Assembly (NCBI GenBank): GCA_029851415.1
Contig: CM056741.1
Coordinates: 176,807,021-176,871,020 of the forward strand
Length of the DNA: 64,000 nucleotides
Direction of reading: 5' to 3'
Source: Eretmocerus hayati
Lineage: Eukaryota > Arthropoda > Insecta > Hymenoptera > Aphelinidae
Below are positions 24,287 through 34,280 of this stretch, one piece after another. The notes beneath the pieces were generated by a model. The model did no database searches. It was not told the DNA's origin and saw only the letters and a list, made by a program, of their open reading frames with translations. Both the position numbers and the translations under genes were made by a program. Every line of letters starts with the position of its first letter. Position 1 is the stretch's first letter.

Positions 24287-25718
24287 CTAAAAGGGTGGTA
24301 AGGTTGTCGGGGGAGAAGTGATAGGAGAAATAGTCGTGGTGGTAGTAATTGGACTAGGTGTTGGAGAATTAGTTGTGGTCGTGGAAAGAGGAGATACAGT
24401 GGTAATTCTATCTGGGTCGACGATCGAGTAGATCCAATTACTGTAATAAGCAACGCTGGTATAAAAATCAGGCTGCCCTTCCAACGCGCAGGAACATCTA
24501 TAAATGTTTCTTGTTACTATCCCAATCTGACGAGTAGAATTCGATATCTGACTGATTAATGGTCCTCCTTCGTCCATGTTACAAGTCCCCTTGCCATTCA
24601 CAGTCAAAAATCCAGCACAAAATTTGCTTCCAAAGCCGATATCCGAGGTGTTCAAAAATTTGAAACAGGTCTCATTACTGATAATCGGCACAGCAAGGGC
24701 ACGTAAGAGTTCAGGTTCGAATCCACCTTCAACTTGACCCCATCCGCTCACCTTGGCTACCGAACCATATTCTAGAGTTTGGTTATGTTCGATCTCAAGT
24801 GGCTGACGAGTTTCATCAAAATTGAATTCTGGATGGATTTCGAGCACTACGATATCATTTTCTAGGGTTCCATTTGGGTGAATTTTAAAGTGATAGTCGT
24901 AGATTCGGGTTACGTGATGTACGCTCCCGCCGATTTGTCGAACGCTGGTACCAGCTCGGATTGTCAATGTTGAAGGGGTTTCGTCAAATACACATCTGCC
25001 GGCGCTTAAAACGTGACGCTGTCCGATAATGCTGCCACCGCAAACATGGACACCCAGGGATTGAAGAGAAACCTGGTAAGGTGCCTCCTCTATGCGGATT
25101 GGTTTAGCTCCTTGGAGACGGCTTGAGGGCACGATTTTTTCATGCAGATTGATGGTTTTCCCTGCAATTGATTGATCGATTATAATATGATCATGGAGTC
25201 AATGAGGTATTTTCTCACAACGAATAGACATATCAGTTCTTGTGGTGAGAGTTTTGAGATGATAATACGTAATTGACAAAAGTATTTTCTACGAATCGGA
25301 TCTTCGATATTATGCGGTTACTTAATGGATTGAGCTAACTTTGAGTGCGATTGAAAGTCGTCCACAAAATGCCAATGAGATAGGAATTCAATTTTGAAGT
25401 GGGTTGTTGGAAAAGGTAATTGTAAGGTTTTAGATCGTTGATTTGTTGAGGTTACTATGGCCAAATACTTGCACTTCATGACGTTCATTCACACGGTATC
25501 AGAAACAGTATTTCTCAGATGAATCCAGACTCATATTGGACATTCTCATGATAGCATATTAAAATATATTTTATATTCTCGGTGAAATTGTGGGGATCGT
25601 GTTTCAGCCGAAAGAGGATCTTGAATCGAAGAAATGAACAAAAAAACTTACCGTGAATCACGATCAGAAACTCGCCGCAATAGAGAAGGGCCAGAATGAC
25701 AAGGCTATACCACTGCAT
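24287..25718 (-). CDS. SPH1: secreted serine protease homologue (catalytically dead S1 fold)
   Basis: Predicted two-exon gene of 313 residues. Exon 1 (25718-25652) gives a 22-residue hydrophobic signal peptide and ends in phase 1 at CACG|GTAAGT. Exon 2 (25161-24287) follows the acceptor TTGCAG. The S1 fold is clear: PYQVSLQSLG, a Cys42-Cys58-type pair, NDIVVLEI, VSGWG and GGPL. The activation-site equivalent is R37|LQGA instead of R|IVGG. The active-site His lies in AGRC (normally AAHC), so it is Arg78. The Asp is kept (Asp125). The Ser lies in MDEGG (normally GDSGG), so it is Glu220. The S1-pocket Asp is Gly, and oxyanion Gly193 is Met. It should therefore be a non-catalytic homologue. In insects such proteins act as cofactors or binding proteins in immune cascades or the gut; that role here is inference. 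A Thr/Ser/Pro-rich tail of about 40 residues suggests O-glycosylation. The nearest relative is SPH2 at 35.6-36.7 kb. Confidence 0.88.
25162..25651 (-). other. SPH1 intron 1
   Basis: Phase-1 intron of 490 bp with consensus ends (GTAAGT at 25651-25646, TTGCAG at 25167-25162). Phase and position match the SPH2 intron. Confidence 0.8.
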
Positions 25719-25836
25719 CCTAGATAATTTTATCCCGACTCCGATCACGTCTGATTGATTATAGGCACCGTTAAGTCGCACAGAAGGCAATACAGAAATG
25801 CTTTATTTATCTCAAAAAGTGACGAGTGTCGATGTG

Positions 25837-25866
25837 AACTGATAAAATTGATAGCATCTATTTATG
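25837..25866 (-). promoter_or_regulatory. SPH1 core promoter with GATA-like block
   Basis: On the minus strand a TATA-like CATAAATAGA (25866-25857) lies about 25 bp upstream of an arthropod initiator TCAGTT (A at 25840), giving a 5' leader of about 120 nt. The plus-strand block TGATAAAATTGATAGCATCT (25840-25859) overlaps it and holds two GATA-type sites. The same block, with one change, precedes SPH2. GATA factors drive many gut and fat-body genes in insects, so expression there is an inference. Confidence 0.55.
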
Positions 25867-27984
25867 AACGAGTTAGCTGACAATTATTTCTGCAAACTCT
25901 TCCTGAGTTTGGATTTCAGCGATCCATAATTTCCCTACTATCTATAGTAAATCTGATTAACGACTAAAAAAAACATATTTTCATCAAATGATATCATTGG
26001 TCATACTCGCCTCATCAATCACCAGCCTTGCTTATCAGCAATTGACGGATTCGCTTTTGACTGATAGGGGGTTCCCCGGAACGATACGGTTTCTACAATT
26101 ATCACAAATTTCTCAAAATCTCAGTTATGTATCATGAATAATATAACGGGAACCAATGATATCTTACCGCACAGCTATGATCAAGACATCGCACCTTCAG
26201 ACAAGATTTTACAACACTTGAACTGTGAGAACATTGTAGAAGAATGCGTGCATCAGAGTACTCGCGGCGATGTTTGCTTTAATTCATGCTCAGAGTAGTA
26301 AGACACTACTGTATTTCACTTATCATATGGCACTGCCTAATGTAAGACATCTTCAGAAAATTACACACCTCACGGATGATTTAAAAACTCTGGTCTATGG
26401 CAGCCCCATTCTTGAAAATGTGACCGGCCTATTAGTAAAATCAAAAAGAGAATGGAATATGTCTTGTAACGGGCGGAACATGTCAGTAGTGAAAAACTCC
26501 AAAACAATTCTTGAAAAATGATACTTTCCGTTCGAAAAATGTTAATGCACGCGATCCTCACGGATGCTCAAATTACAATCATTCGCTCAGAGCGCTAAGA
26601 TCTATAAGAGGGTCACTTTCTAAATGAGTTCCTATTTATGGAAAAGATCTGGTGGATAACTATGATGGTAACGAGCTCGCATGTTAGTATTATCTTTTGT
26701 GAAAGGATTGTCCGATACGTTGATAAAGTGATACTAAACCTGTCATTGGAAAATCAATTTCAATCAAAACATGATGTCTGTAGAAACGGTCGGTGCTGTT
26801 ATTACGAGAGACAAGTAAAAATTATTCCCACATAATACAGTACCTTTCATCATTAATGCATCAAGTAGGGTCTTACTAAAACAGTGGTTATTAATTTCAA
26901 TATAATTTGTTGTACGGAAATTTTAAAAAAAAGTATCTTGAAGATCACAGAAGATTTATCGATTCATGTTGACGCACGCATTAGCTTCCGTAGAACTTTT
27001 TAACAATCAAACCCTTTACTTTTGGCGTGAGAAATAAATATCATGTAACGTAAATCAAGGTTACCAACATATCGCTTCTAGTAATTCCAAAAAAGTAATG
27101 CAAACTTGTGTTGCAGAGTCGACGTAACGCAGATGTAAACTACAGTTTTACAACTCTTAGAATTTCCAAGAACGTCACGCACATTTATGTTACCACTTTA
27201 TGACCGCCAGTCGCTCCGCGAACGTAAGTAACGTCGAAAACCGTTACATTTTTACGACTCTCGTCCATGTAACAGCTAAGAACGTTACTGTGTAACGCAT
27301 TCGTATGTTACAAATCGGTATATAAGTCAGGGGAAAACGAGCATTGGCATCATGATTTTTGTATTATGGATTTTTCCACATTTTTGCCATAGCATTACAA
27401 TCAAGACTAGACGGAGTCACACATTTTTCAAATAACTTGCGAAAGCTATAAATTCAAGACCATATATTTTATTTGTATTGGTACGATCCCAAGCGGGTTA
27501 GGCACAATGATTTATAGATTAATGAATGAACTCTCGATGTATCACTTGATGTATCCAAGAACTAAAGATGAATGAACGAATTTTCAGATACAAATGCATG
27601 CCTTGGCATCAGTCTCATTCACGGCACTGACGCGGACGCTTCCGTCAGTTGACCTCGTCGCCCTCATCGCTGCTCCAGTGTCATCCCGGACGTATTGGGA
27701 TACGTGTTATCCTCGGGACCCATCTTCCCGACGGATCGACTTCGCGAATACGCCCAGGATCGGTGTATATGGGCGATCGAGTTTATGTGGTGTTCGAGTA
27801 TCGTGCTTCGGATTCCCGGTCGCATTTGAATCTAAAAAGTGTTCGAATCATTTACCGTCCGACAAATCCGAAAACCGCTCCAAAAGACTGCTCAACCTCG
27901 TGAATCTCGAATGGAGTCTTTTACAACTCTTATTGACATACATATATCCCTCACCGGATCACTTTGTCGGGCACTGACAATATG
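25867..27984. other. No gene recognised; GTTAC/GTAAC-rich stretch
   Basis: No supported gene. From about 27040 to 27315 the motif GTAAC or GTTAC occurs about ten times on both strands, perhaps the relic of a degenerate palindromic element. The plus-strand frame at 27594-27977 (127 codons) starts in a slightly GC-richer patch but has no domain. Confidence 0.4.
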
Positions 27985-28779
27985 TGCGTCTTTTTTGAGT
28001 GCCCATTGTCAACGATGAAAATCTGAAAAATTTCTACTTCAATCAGTCGTCTACAACTTTAGCGGAAGTCATCTGATCACAAAAAATCCTACGGAATCTT
28101 GTAGATATTATTAAAACCTACAGATTTCTTTTTTAAAGTTCTCTCTACGACCCTTCGTCTCCAAGTAACGAGCTTGGAATGAAAATTTTGTATTACATCG
28201 ACTGCTTAAGCGGACACCGCGGATGGCGCCTGTTTCGTCTCGCCTTGCTCTATTCTAACACAAAAATACATCAAAAAATATGGCACATAATCTTGACGTG
28301 GAATAATCTCAATTTCGGAATATTCGATCAAATTTTGCCTTGAATGTGATCCATAGGGACGAAATATGAAATTAATCAATTTCCCCAATAAAACTTGAGA
28401 AATCGGGGTTGTTTCCCATGTAAGACAGAATCTGATAGATATTCTGAAAGATGAGATCATTGCACGTCGAAATCATGTGCCATGATATTTTTTTGATGAA
28501 TTTTTGCGCTAGAGTAGAGCAAGGCGAGACGAAACAGGCGCCAGCCGTGGTATCTCCATAAACAGTCCACGTAATACAAAATTTCCTTTCCAAGCTCGTT
28601 ACTCGGACCGGAAAAGTCATACAGGAAACTTTAGGAAAAGGAAATTGTAGGTTTTGAAAAGATCTACAAGATTCCTAGAGTATTTTTGGGATCAAATGTC
28701 TCCCGGCAAAATTGTGGGTGATTGAAGGAGAAATTTTTTTCAAATTTTCATCGTTGACTACGGGCACTCAAAAAGGATG
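27985..28779. mobile_element. Foldback element with arms of about 275 bp
   Basis: The left end (TTTTTGAGTGCCCATTGTCA near 27992) is mirrored by the right end at about 28774. The arms continue through AACGATGAAAAT, CAAGCTCGTTACT/AGTAACGAGCTTGG and GGCGCCTGTTTCGTCTCG, with the central turn near 28260-28500. No coding capacity. Confidence 0.85.
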
Positions 28780-29150
28780 CAAGGAATGTTTTAAACACAT
28801 GAATCGGGAGATTTTTTTTGTAATCTTTGAGTTGCTTCTTTCAAAATTCCCGTACAAGAAAGTATATTGAAAATATCACTGTTTTAGTGGGACCCTACTT
28901 GTTCCATTATTTATGAAAGGTACGTTCCATGTCGAGATCATCACGAGAATGCGAGAAATAGGTTTTACCTTCGTGTATCGAGCTACGCTTGTTGATAAAC
29001 TGTGAGTGGAAGTCGTCAAACTGTGCGCAAAGTACACTTCAACGTACGATGTATTATCAAAAGTGAGCTTTAAGGGATCTTCTACGGAATTGGCAGTCTG
29101 TCTCGACTCGACTCAAAATTCGTCACATTTTCAGGATCCAAAGTGCGAAT
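28780..29150. other. No gene recognised
   Basis: Ordinary AT-rich sequence up to the left-coordinate boundary of the DIRS element. Confidence 0.45.
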
Positions 29151-29345
29151 AATTGTAAAATTGAACGAACTTGCAAAGTGAAGTTCGATTATAATTGTAT
29201 GAGCGCCTCCTCCGAAAAGATCAATTCGTAGTCTCCCGTATTATGCCAATACTGCCACACTTTTAAAGCTAAAATCGGCGGCCACCACTGCGCCGCTGTG
29301 GCGCATCAGGCGCTGCGCGCGGGGTTGCCGTCCGGCGGCCGTCAT
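29151..29345 (-). repeat. DIRS right inverted terminal repeat with extension
   Basis: Positions 29219-29345 are an exact inverted copy of 34126-34252. The outer part 29151-29224 (74 bp) is an exact inverted copy of 29433-29506 in the internal complementary region. The extension of about 50 bp beyond the shared repeat (29151-29199) has no counterpart at the left terminus. The GC-rich core (GGCGGCCACC, GGCGCATCAGGCGCTGCGCG) can fold on itself. Confidence 0.92.
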
Positions 29346-29432
29346 GGTTTAAAGAATGTATTGCCGCTGTTTTCGGGTGATCTGAGAATTTATCCAAATT
29401 AGTAGATCGGGTATCATTCTGTTTGGGTGGGT

Positions 29433-29541
29433 TTGATCTTTTCGGAGGAGGCGCTCATACAATTATAATCGAACTTCACTTTGCAAGTTCGTTCAATTTT
29501 ACAATTGTATTTTGCGCCTCCTCCTCAAGATCAATTCGTAG
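29433..29541 (-). repeat. DIRS internal complementary region
   Basis: 29433-29506 is the perfect reverse complement of the right end (29151-29224). 29504-29541 is the perfect reverse complement of the left end (34243-34280). The two halves overlap by ATT (29504-29506), giving the end-to-end junction expected in a circle. Confidence 0.93.
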
Positions 29542-29678
29542 ATGTTTAAAGATGTTGGAGCGGCAATAACACTGGGCACGTCCTGGTGTCGAGCCATGCT
29601 GTTTATTAGTAACTATTTGGACATTTGGATGTTACACTTTCCAGTGATAATACTCGATAATAAAAATCAATTGTCCAG

Positions 29679-32600
29679 TCATTTTCTGCTGCGTAGAATA
29701 GTTCTAGCGAATTCTGCTCTATCAGAGACTAGATCTCTGTTGTAGAATTTCGCAAACGTTTCGGAATCTTTTGTCCAACCGGCAGTTTTCCGAATGATGT
29801 CGATATCTACGCCGCCTCTCTCTGCTGCTGATGTCGCAGCATGTCTAGCACTGTGTGCGGAAAAAATTGATGTATCAACGCCGGCTTTGGACATGATTTC
29901 TTTGACCCATCGACCTAATGTTTCGGACGATGCTGCCTTGACGGGTTCGGTTGTGGTTATGAATAACTGTTGTATGTTACCTCTCAAACTCTTTGTCAAC
30001 TCCAAATAGTTCTTGAGAGTTGTGGCTGCGCAGACTTTCTCATCCTCAAAAACTGGTAAGATAAGCAACGGCTGTGTCGCATTTTTCTTTGAGGTCTTGA
30101 TTCTTGCTGGAATTGCAATTTCTATTCTTTGATCGTTAAATCTGATGTTGAATACATTAATGAGTGAAAAAGTCTGCATCCTATGGGCCGTAACCAAGGC
30201 AAGGAGCGTGATGAGTTTTTTCGACAGAGAGACCAGATCCCTTGGATTTGGGAGTTGCGATGTGAGGTAATCCAAGACTTGTTTTGGATTCCAAGTATAG
30301 TCGTACTTAGGCCTCGATGGCCTTGCATTCGATACGCCTTTGAAAAACCTTTTCATGGAGGGATCATTTGCAATATCCTTATCACTTATCAGAGATATGG
30401 CTGATCTCGTCGCGTTTAGAGAGCTATGAGACAATCCTCTGGAGAACTCTGCAGCTAGAAACTGTAGAACATCGTGGATAGTTGGATCAAACAATTGTGT
30501 CGAATGGGTTTCGCAGAAGCACCACCACATCTTCAGGCTGCCTCCGTAATTTTTCAAGGTCGACGTTGTCAGAGAGTTTATCTGGATGTCGATCACCGCT
30601 GCAGAGTTTCCCTTCCTCTCTAAGGCTTGCCGGATAATTTCCCGGCCACCAGGGAAAGGTCTTGCCACAGAGGGTGCGGTTCCCTGTTGCTGGAAGTGAG
30701 AAGTCTTGTTAGGTTCGAATTTCACGATATCTGACACTAGCATGGACTGGAATACAGGATACCACGGTTGAGCTGGCCAGTCTGGTATGACCAGGATGCC
30801 AGTGGCTCCGTCCTTTTGAATTTTCCTGAGACTTTTCAGGATAATGCTAAAAGGAGGGAAAGCGTAAAAATCGAGCTTTTGCCAATTAATCGTGAACGCA
30901 TCGATTGCTTCTGAACCGGGATCCTGTTTCCATGACACGTAACGCTCGCATTTCGTGTTTGCGTGACTGGCGAACAAATCAATTTCGGGCTTCCCGAGGG
31001 CCTTCGTAATTGTGTCGTATGCGGTATTTGACAATGAGAACTCGGTCTCAGGCTCTAATTTCCGTGACTCTGCATCAGCCTCGTGGTTATCTTTGAAACT
31101 GATATATGAGGCAAAGATCCATATATTGCGTTCCTCACACCACTGCCAGATATCTCTAGAAATTTCGTTCAGTTTTCTGTGTTGGATACCACCCATTTTA
31201 TTGATGTACGCAATAGCCGTGGTGTTATCGATCCTGAGAACGATATCACAGTTCTTTGCGTTCTTTGCAAAGCACTGGAGGCCGAATAGAGCGGCTTTCA
31301 ATTCCAAATAATTGATATGAGAGGTTTTTTCCCTGCCTGACCAAAATCCGTGCGCTTTTTCATTCCCGCATACAGCGCCCCATCCTGAGAGAGATGCATC
31401 GGAAAAGATGGTTACAGAAAACTCTGGCTGTTCGATAGAGTTGTAACCAATCATTATATTCGATTGCTACCACTCAAGGTCATCCGTGTTCAAGTTCAAG
31501 CGCATGGTAGCATTATAATTGCCATTACATCTTTCTAGAGCCAAGAATTTCTCTCTTTCAAAATCTTTTGTAAAAGTCCAGCTGTATTTCAGAGCAGGAC
31601 AACAAGAGGTTACTGAGCCTATGAATTGAGCGAAGTCTCTGATAGTACATTGATTCGTTCTCTGGAATTTCACCAAGAGCTTACGGATTGCAATCCTCTT
31701 CTCTCGGGGTAGTTCGATTGACATTCTTTCTGAGTCGAAAATAAATCCTAAATATTTGCATCTCTGAGTAGGCACATCCTGGCTCTTACTATCGTTCACA
31801 ATGAAGCCTAATCGTGTGAGCAACTCGTAGGTTGCCATAAAATTTTCCCGGCACTCGAGAAAGTTTCTTCCAAGTAGCAAGAAATCATCTAGATAGAGCA
31901 CAGAGAGATAGCCCCTTTTCCTCAAGAAGAATATCACAGGTTTCATCAATTTGGTAAACACCAACGGAGCGGTGCATAAACCAAATGGCAAGCATGTGAA
32001 TTCATATAGTTTACCTTTGTAAGAAAATCTGAGAAATTTTCTGTGAGACAGGTGAATGGAAACTAAGTAGTAAGCGTCTTTAAGGTCTATTGTGGCCATG
32101 AACCAGCCAGGCTGTAGCAGTTTCATCGCGACCTTATAGTCCTCAATCTTGAAGTGTTCTGTAGTTACAAACTCATTTAGATTTTTCAAATTGAGGATAA
32201 GTCGATAAGAACCATCTGACTTTGGTCGAATAAATATACTTGAAAGGAATTGGCCTTCAACAGGCTCACATTCTTTCAGCGCCCCTTTTAAGAGCAACTG
32301 TTGTATCAATTCAGAGACGATCTTCTCTTCTGAGTGGGAAAATTGAGTTTCAGTAGAGTGTTTTGACATTCTAGGAACTTCGTTGAATGGAATTTTGTAA
32401 CCCCGGATCCATGAGAGTACTTTTCTATCTGACGTGAGTTTTGCCCATTCGGTGTAAAAACGACTAAGGCGGCCAGCTGTGCAACTTACGTTGTTATCTA
32501 GTACTTCTTCGAATAGTCCTTCTTCTGCGACGATCTGCTCCTCGATGAGTTCCTCGGCCGATGGTGATAATCCTGACTCCGAGGCTGTCTGCTCTGCTGC

Positions 32601-32683
32601 GTCGTTGATGTTGGCGGTTTCTGCCCGCCTGACGTCGATGCAATAGGCTTGTTTTGTTGACGAGGCGGGCCCTTGGGGTTTTT
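29679..32683 (-). pseudogene. DIRS pol: RT - RNase H - Dam-like MT - tyrosine recombinase, one in-frame TAG
   Basis: The frame is open from the -1 shift site at 32684-32678 to a stop at 29679 except for one TAG at 31469-31467. Before the TAG: the DIRS motif VLSWIRGYKIPF (about 32420-32385), then RT with IDLKDAY, LPFGL and the catalytic YLDDF box (about 31895-31881). After the TAG, numbering from the Met at 31454: RNase H acidic residues D19 (FSDAS), E51 (LELKA), D76 (IDNTT) and D127 (EADAE); a Dam-like methyltransferase region with FAS-N-KCERY and FPPF (199-202, DPPY/NPPY-like) and LVIPDWPAQPW (221-231); and the recombinase tetrad R425 (HRMQTF), H534/R537 (HSARH), W560 (AGW), Y571 (FYNR). All catalytic residues are present. 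The TAG replaces the second Trp of a conserved Trp-Trp in the RT-RNase H linker by a single TGG to TAG change. It could be a true null, a polymorphism or an assembly error. Confidence 0.9.
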
Positions 32684-34077
32684 TGACTTCCGGACTTGAG
32701 GTTTTTTCGGTTTCAAGTCTGCCGCTGACTGTCCAATAATTTTTGCAGTTTTAAGATCCTCTGCCAATTTTTTACCGAACAGATACTCATCTGCAGCTGT
32801 TGTGCTTAGAGTCTCCTTCATATGAGAGCTGACGTTAGCGACGACTAGCTTCCTGCGCACCGATATTTCATCATGTATTGCATCCATCAGCAATCGGCAC
32901 GCATCGCTGAGGCATTCAATTATCGGATTGTCCTCCGGATCTCTTCGAACAAGGAGAGGAGAGAGTAATTTGGAGATTGCAGATACGTAGGCTCCAAGTT
33001 TTTCTTGTCGTTCAACAATGCGGCCGTCTCTCGATCGGGTCGTCTCATTCATTGCCAGATTGACTTCGGCATTCAACTTTGGTGGGTCCAAAAACAAGCA
33101 ATTTTTCGGGGGAGGGTACTTCTTGACCAGCTCCACCCTTTCTGCCTGCGGCAAACCCAACTTGAATATGTCGGCCCATCGAGACGAGAGGCTGGAGTGT
33201 ACGGGTTCGGCAGGGACTCGCTCCTCTTGTAGTCGCTTTCCAAGAACGTTCATAACCTCTTCACTCAGAAGTTCTTCGTCTTTCTCGTTGGACTTATCAA
33301 GATCCAGTTTGGACCCCGACTCTGAATCTTGAGCAGGCGTCATGACCTGAGATGTTGGGGTAGCAGCGTTCGGTTTAGGTATACTTGTCGTAGACACGGT
33401 CTGGGTAGAGTTGGTTGACTGCGGGGCTGAGCTAGTAAGAGGCAACTCTGTATCTTTCTGCCCAGTATGATCGTTGTCTGGTGTAGAGTCGCGTGAGCTC
33501 GCGCGGCCTCCGGCCTCTGAATCTACTAGGCTGCTCGAACGTCGAGTCGACAAGGCATCTGTAGAGAAAGCGACACGAAATAGTCATAGAATAATGACAG
33601 TCATTTTCATCAACCCCGTGATTGCATATTTTACAAAAAGAGAGAGAGCTCCCATACAATGAGAGTGCAACAGGGCGAGCACGTGCTCTGCCTCAGTTTA
33701 TAGGTTAGGACCACTCCGAGAGGTTATAATTCGCGAAGCGAAATGGGTGGCGAAATACGAGCTGCACTTCCAAAGTGAGTTCACGGACCTCCACGAATCC
33801 AATTCGTGTGGTTTTTGCACACCGGCTTCGGGAACCCTTACAAAGAAATTCCGAGCCTATAAGCTGCGTGGAAGCAAACGCCTTTCTCACCTCTCGAGTC
33901 TCTCGAGGAGCTGCTCGACGACGAGGATGACGAACGGCGTCGGTGGCGACGTTTGCTCCTTTTTGACTTCTTTTTCCCCCGCTTCGCCATTTTCTTCAGC
34001 AGCTTCAGCACCTTTTTCTGATCATCTTCTGATGACGATGTCGAGTTATCGCGCTTACTGCGTTTTCTCTTCGACAT
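32498..34077 (-). CDS. DIRS gag, predicted spliced, 415 residues
   Basis: Exon 1 (34077-33891) starts at ATG in AGGAAAATGTCG and encodes 62 residues rich in Lys/Arg and Ser (SKRSKRRHRRR followed by a ten-Ser run and RDSR), like an RS domain. It ends at GAGAG|GTGAGA. The acceptor TTTCTCTACAG (33559) joins in phase to exon 2 (33558-32498), continuing RRSSS and then an acidic, Ser/Thr/Pro-rich region. A helical core has LGKRLQEERVP and SRWADIFKLGLPQAERVELV, and the C-terminus is basic (KPKKPQVRKSKNPKGPPRQQ, SRSRSSQKKDYSKKY). The helical core matches the usual DIRS gag layout; no zinc knuckle is visible. Exon 2 alone has no in-frame ATG near its start, so it needs exon 1. The role is packaging element RNA; nuclear or splicing-speckle targeting by the RS-like part is inference. 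Confidence 0.78.
32678..32684 (-). promoter_or_regulatory. Candidate -1 frameshift heptamer A AAA AAC
   Basis: On the minus strand the gag frame reads TCA AAA AAC, giving the canonical X XXY YYZ slippery heptamer in the correct phase. Shifting -1 here enters the pol frame, which is open from this point through the RT domain. The gag stop lies about 180 nt downstream (32500-32498). I did not verify a downstream pseudoknot, though the following sequence (CCCCAAGGGCCCGCC) is GC-rich. Confidence 0.65.
33559..33890 (-). other. Predicted spliceosomal intron in DIRS gag
   Basis: 332 bp, from GTGAGA (33890) to TTTCTCTACAG (33559), with a pyrimidine-rich tract before the acceptor. Splicing joins two low-complexity RS-like segments in frame. 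Without splicing, the exon 1 frame terminates about 17 codons into the intron. Confidence 0.7.
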
Positions 34078-34125
34078 TTTCCTTTTGTGGTTAGCAAATG
34101 TGTGTACTGTTTGGCACAAAAATCA

Positions 34126-34280
34126 GGAATGACGGCCGCCGGACGGCAACCCCGCGCGCAGCGCCTGATGCGCCACAGCGGCGCAGTGGTGGCCGCCGAT
34201 TTTAGCTTTAAAAGTGTGGCAGTATTGGCATAATACGGGAGACTACGAATTGATCTTGAGGAGGAGGCGCAAAATACAAT
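34126..34280 (-). repeat. DIRS left inverted terminal repeat
   Basis: Element start in coding orientation. 34126-34252 is an exact inverted copy of 29219-29345. The outermost 38 bp (34280-34243) recur in the internal complementary region. The gag ATG lies 49 bp inside the inner edge, so the promoter must lie within this repeat. Confidence 0.92.

Larger units (their letters stand above)
29151..34280 (-). mobile_element. Complete DIRS-type tyrosine-recombinase retrotransposon, 5.13 kb
   Basis: Coding strand is minus. Structure in element order: left inverted terminal repeat (34280-34126), gag in two exons, a pol frame with RT, RNase H, methyltransferase-like and tyrosine recombinase domains, an internal complementary region (29541-29433), and the right inverted terminal repeat (29345-29151). 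There are no LTRs in direct orientation, no DDE integrase, no protease and no target duplication, all diagnostic of DIRS elements. The two terminal repeats are identical over 127 bp. The internal complementary region is complementary to both outer ends and joins them through a shared ATT, as expected for replication through a circular intermediate that a tyrosine recombinase inserts. The insertion lies between the two SPH paralogues. Confidence 0.95.

Noticed and set aside
24287..25718. SPH1 as an active trypsin
   Set aside because: Catalytic His and Ser are both replaced, and the S1-pocket Asp and oxyanion Gly have changed.
27594..27977. 127-codon plus-strand frame in a GC-richer patch
   Set aside because: No recognisable domain or conserved partner; a second overlapping frame is equally open.
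33018..33332. Plus-strand frames opposite DIRS gag and pol (also 29542-29745, 31012-31311)
   Set aside because: Shadows of the coding minus strand.
29151..34280. LTR retrotransposon or endogenous retrovirus
   Set aside because: No direct LTRs, no protease, no DDE integrase and no envelope; inverted termini and a tyrosine recombinase instead.
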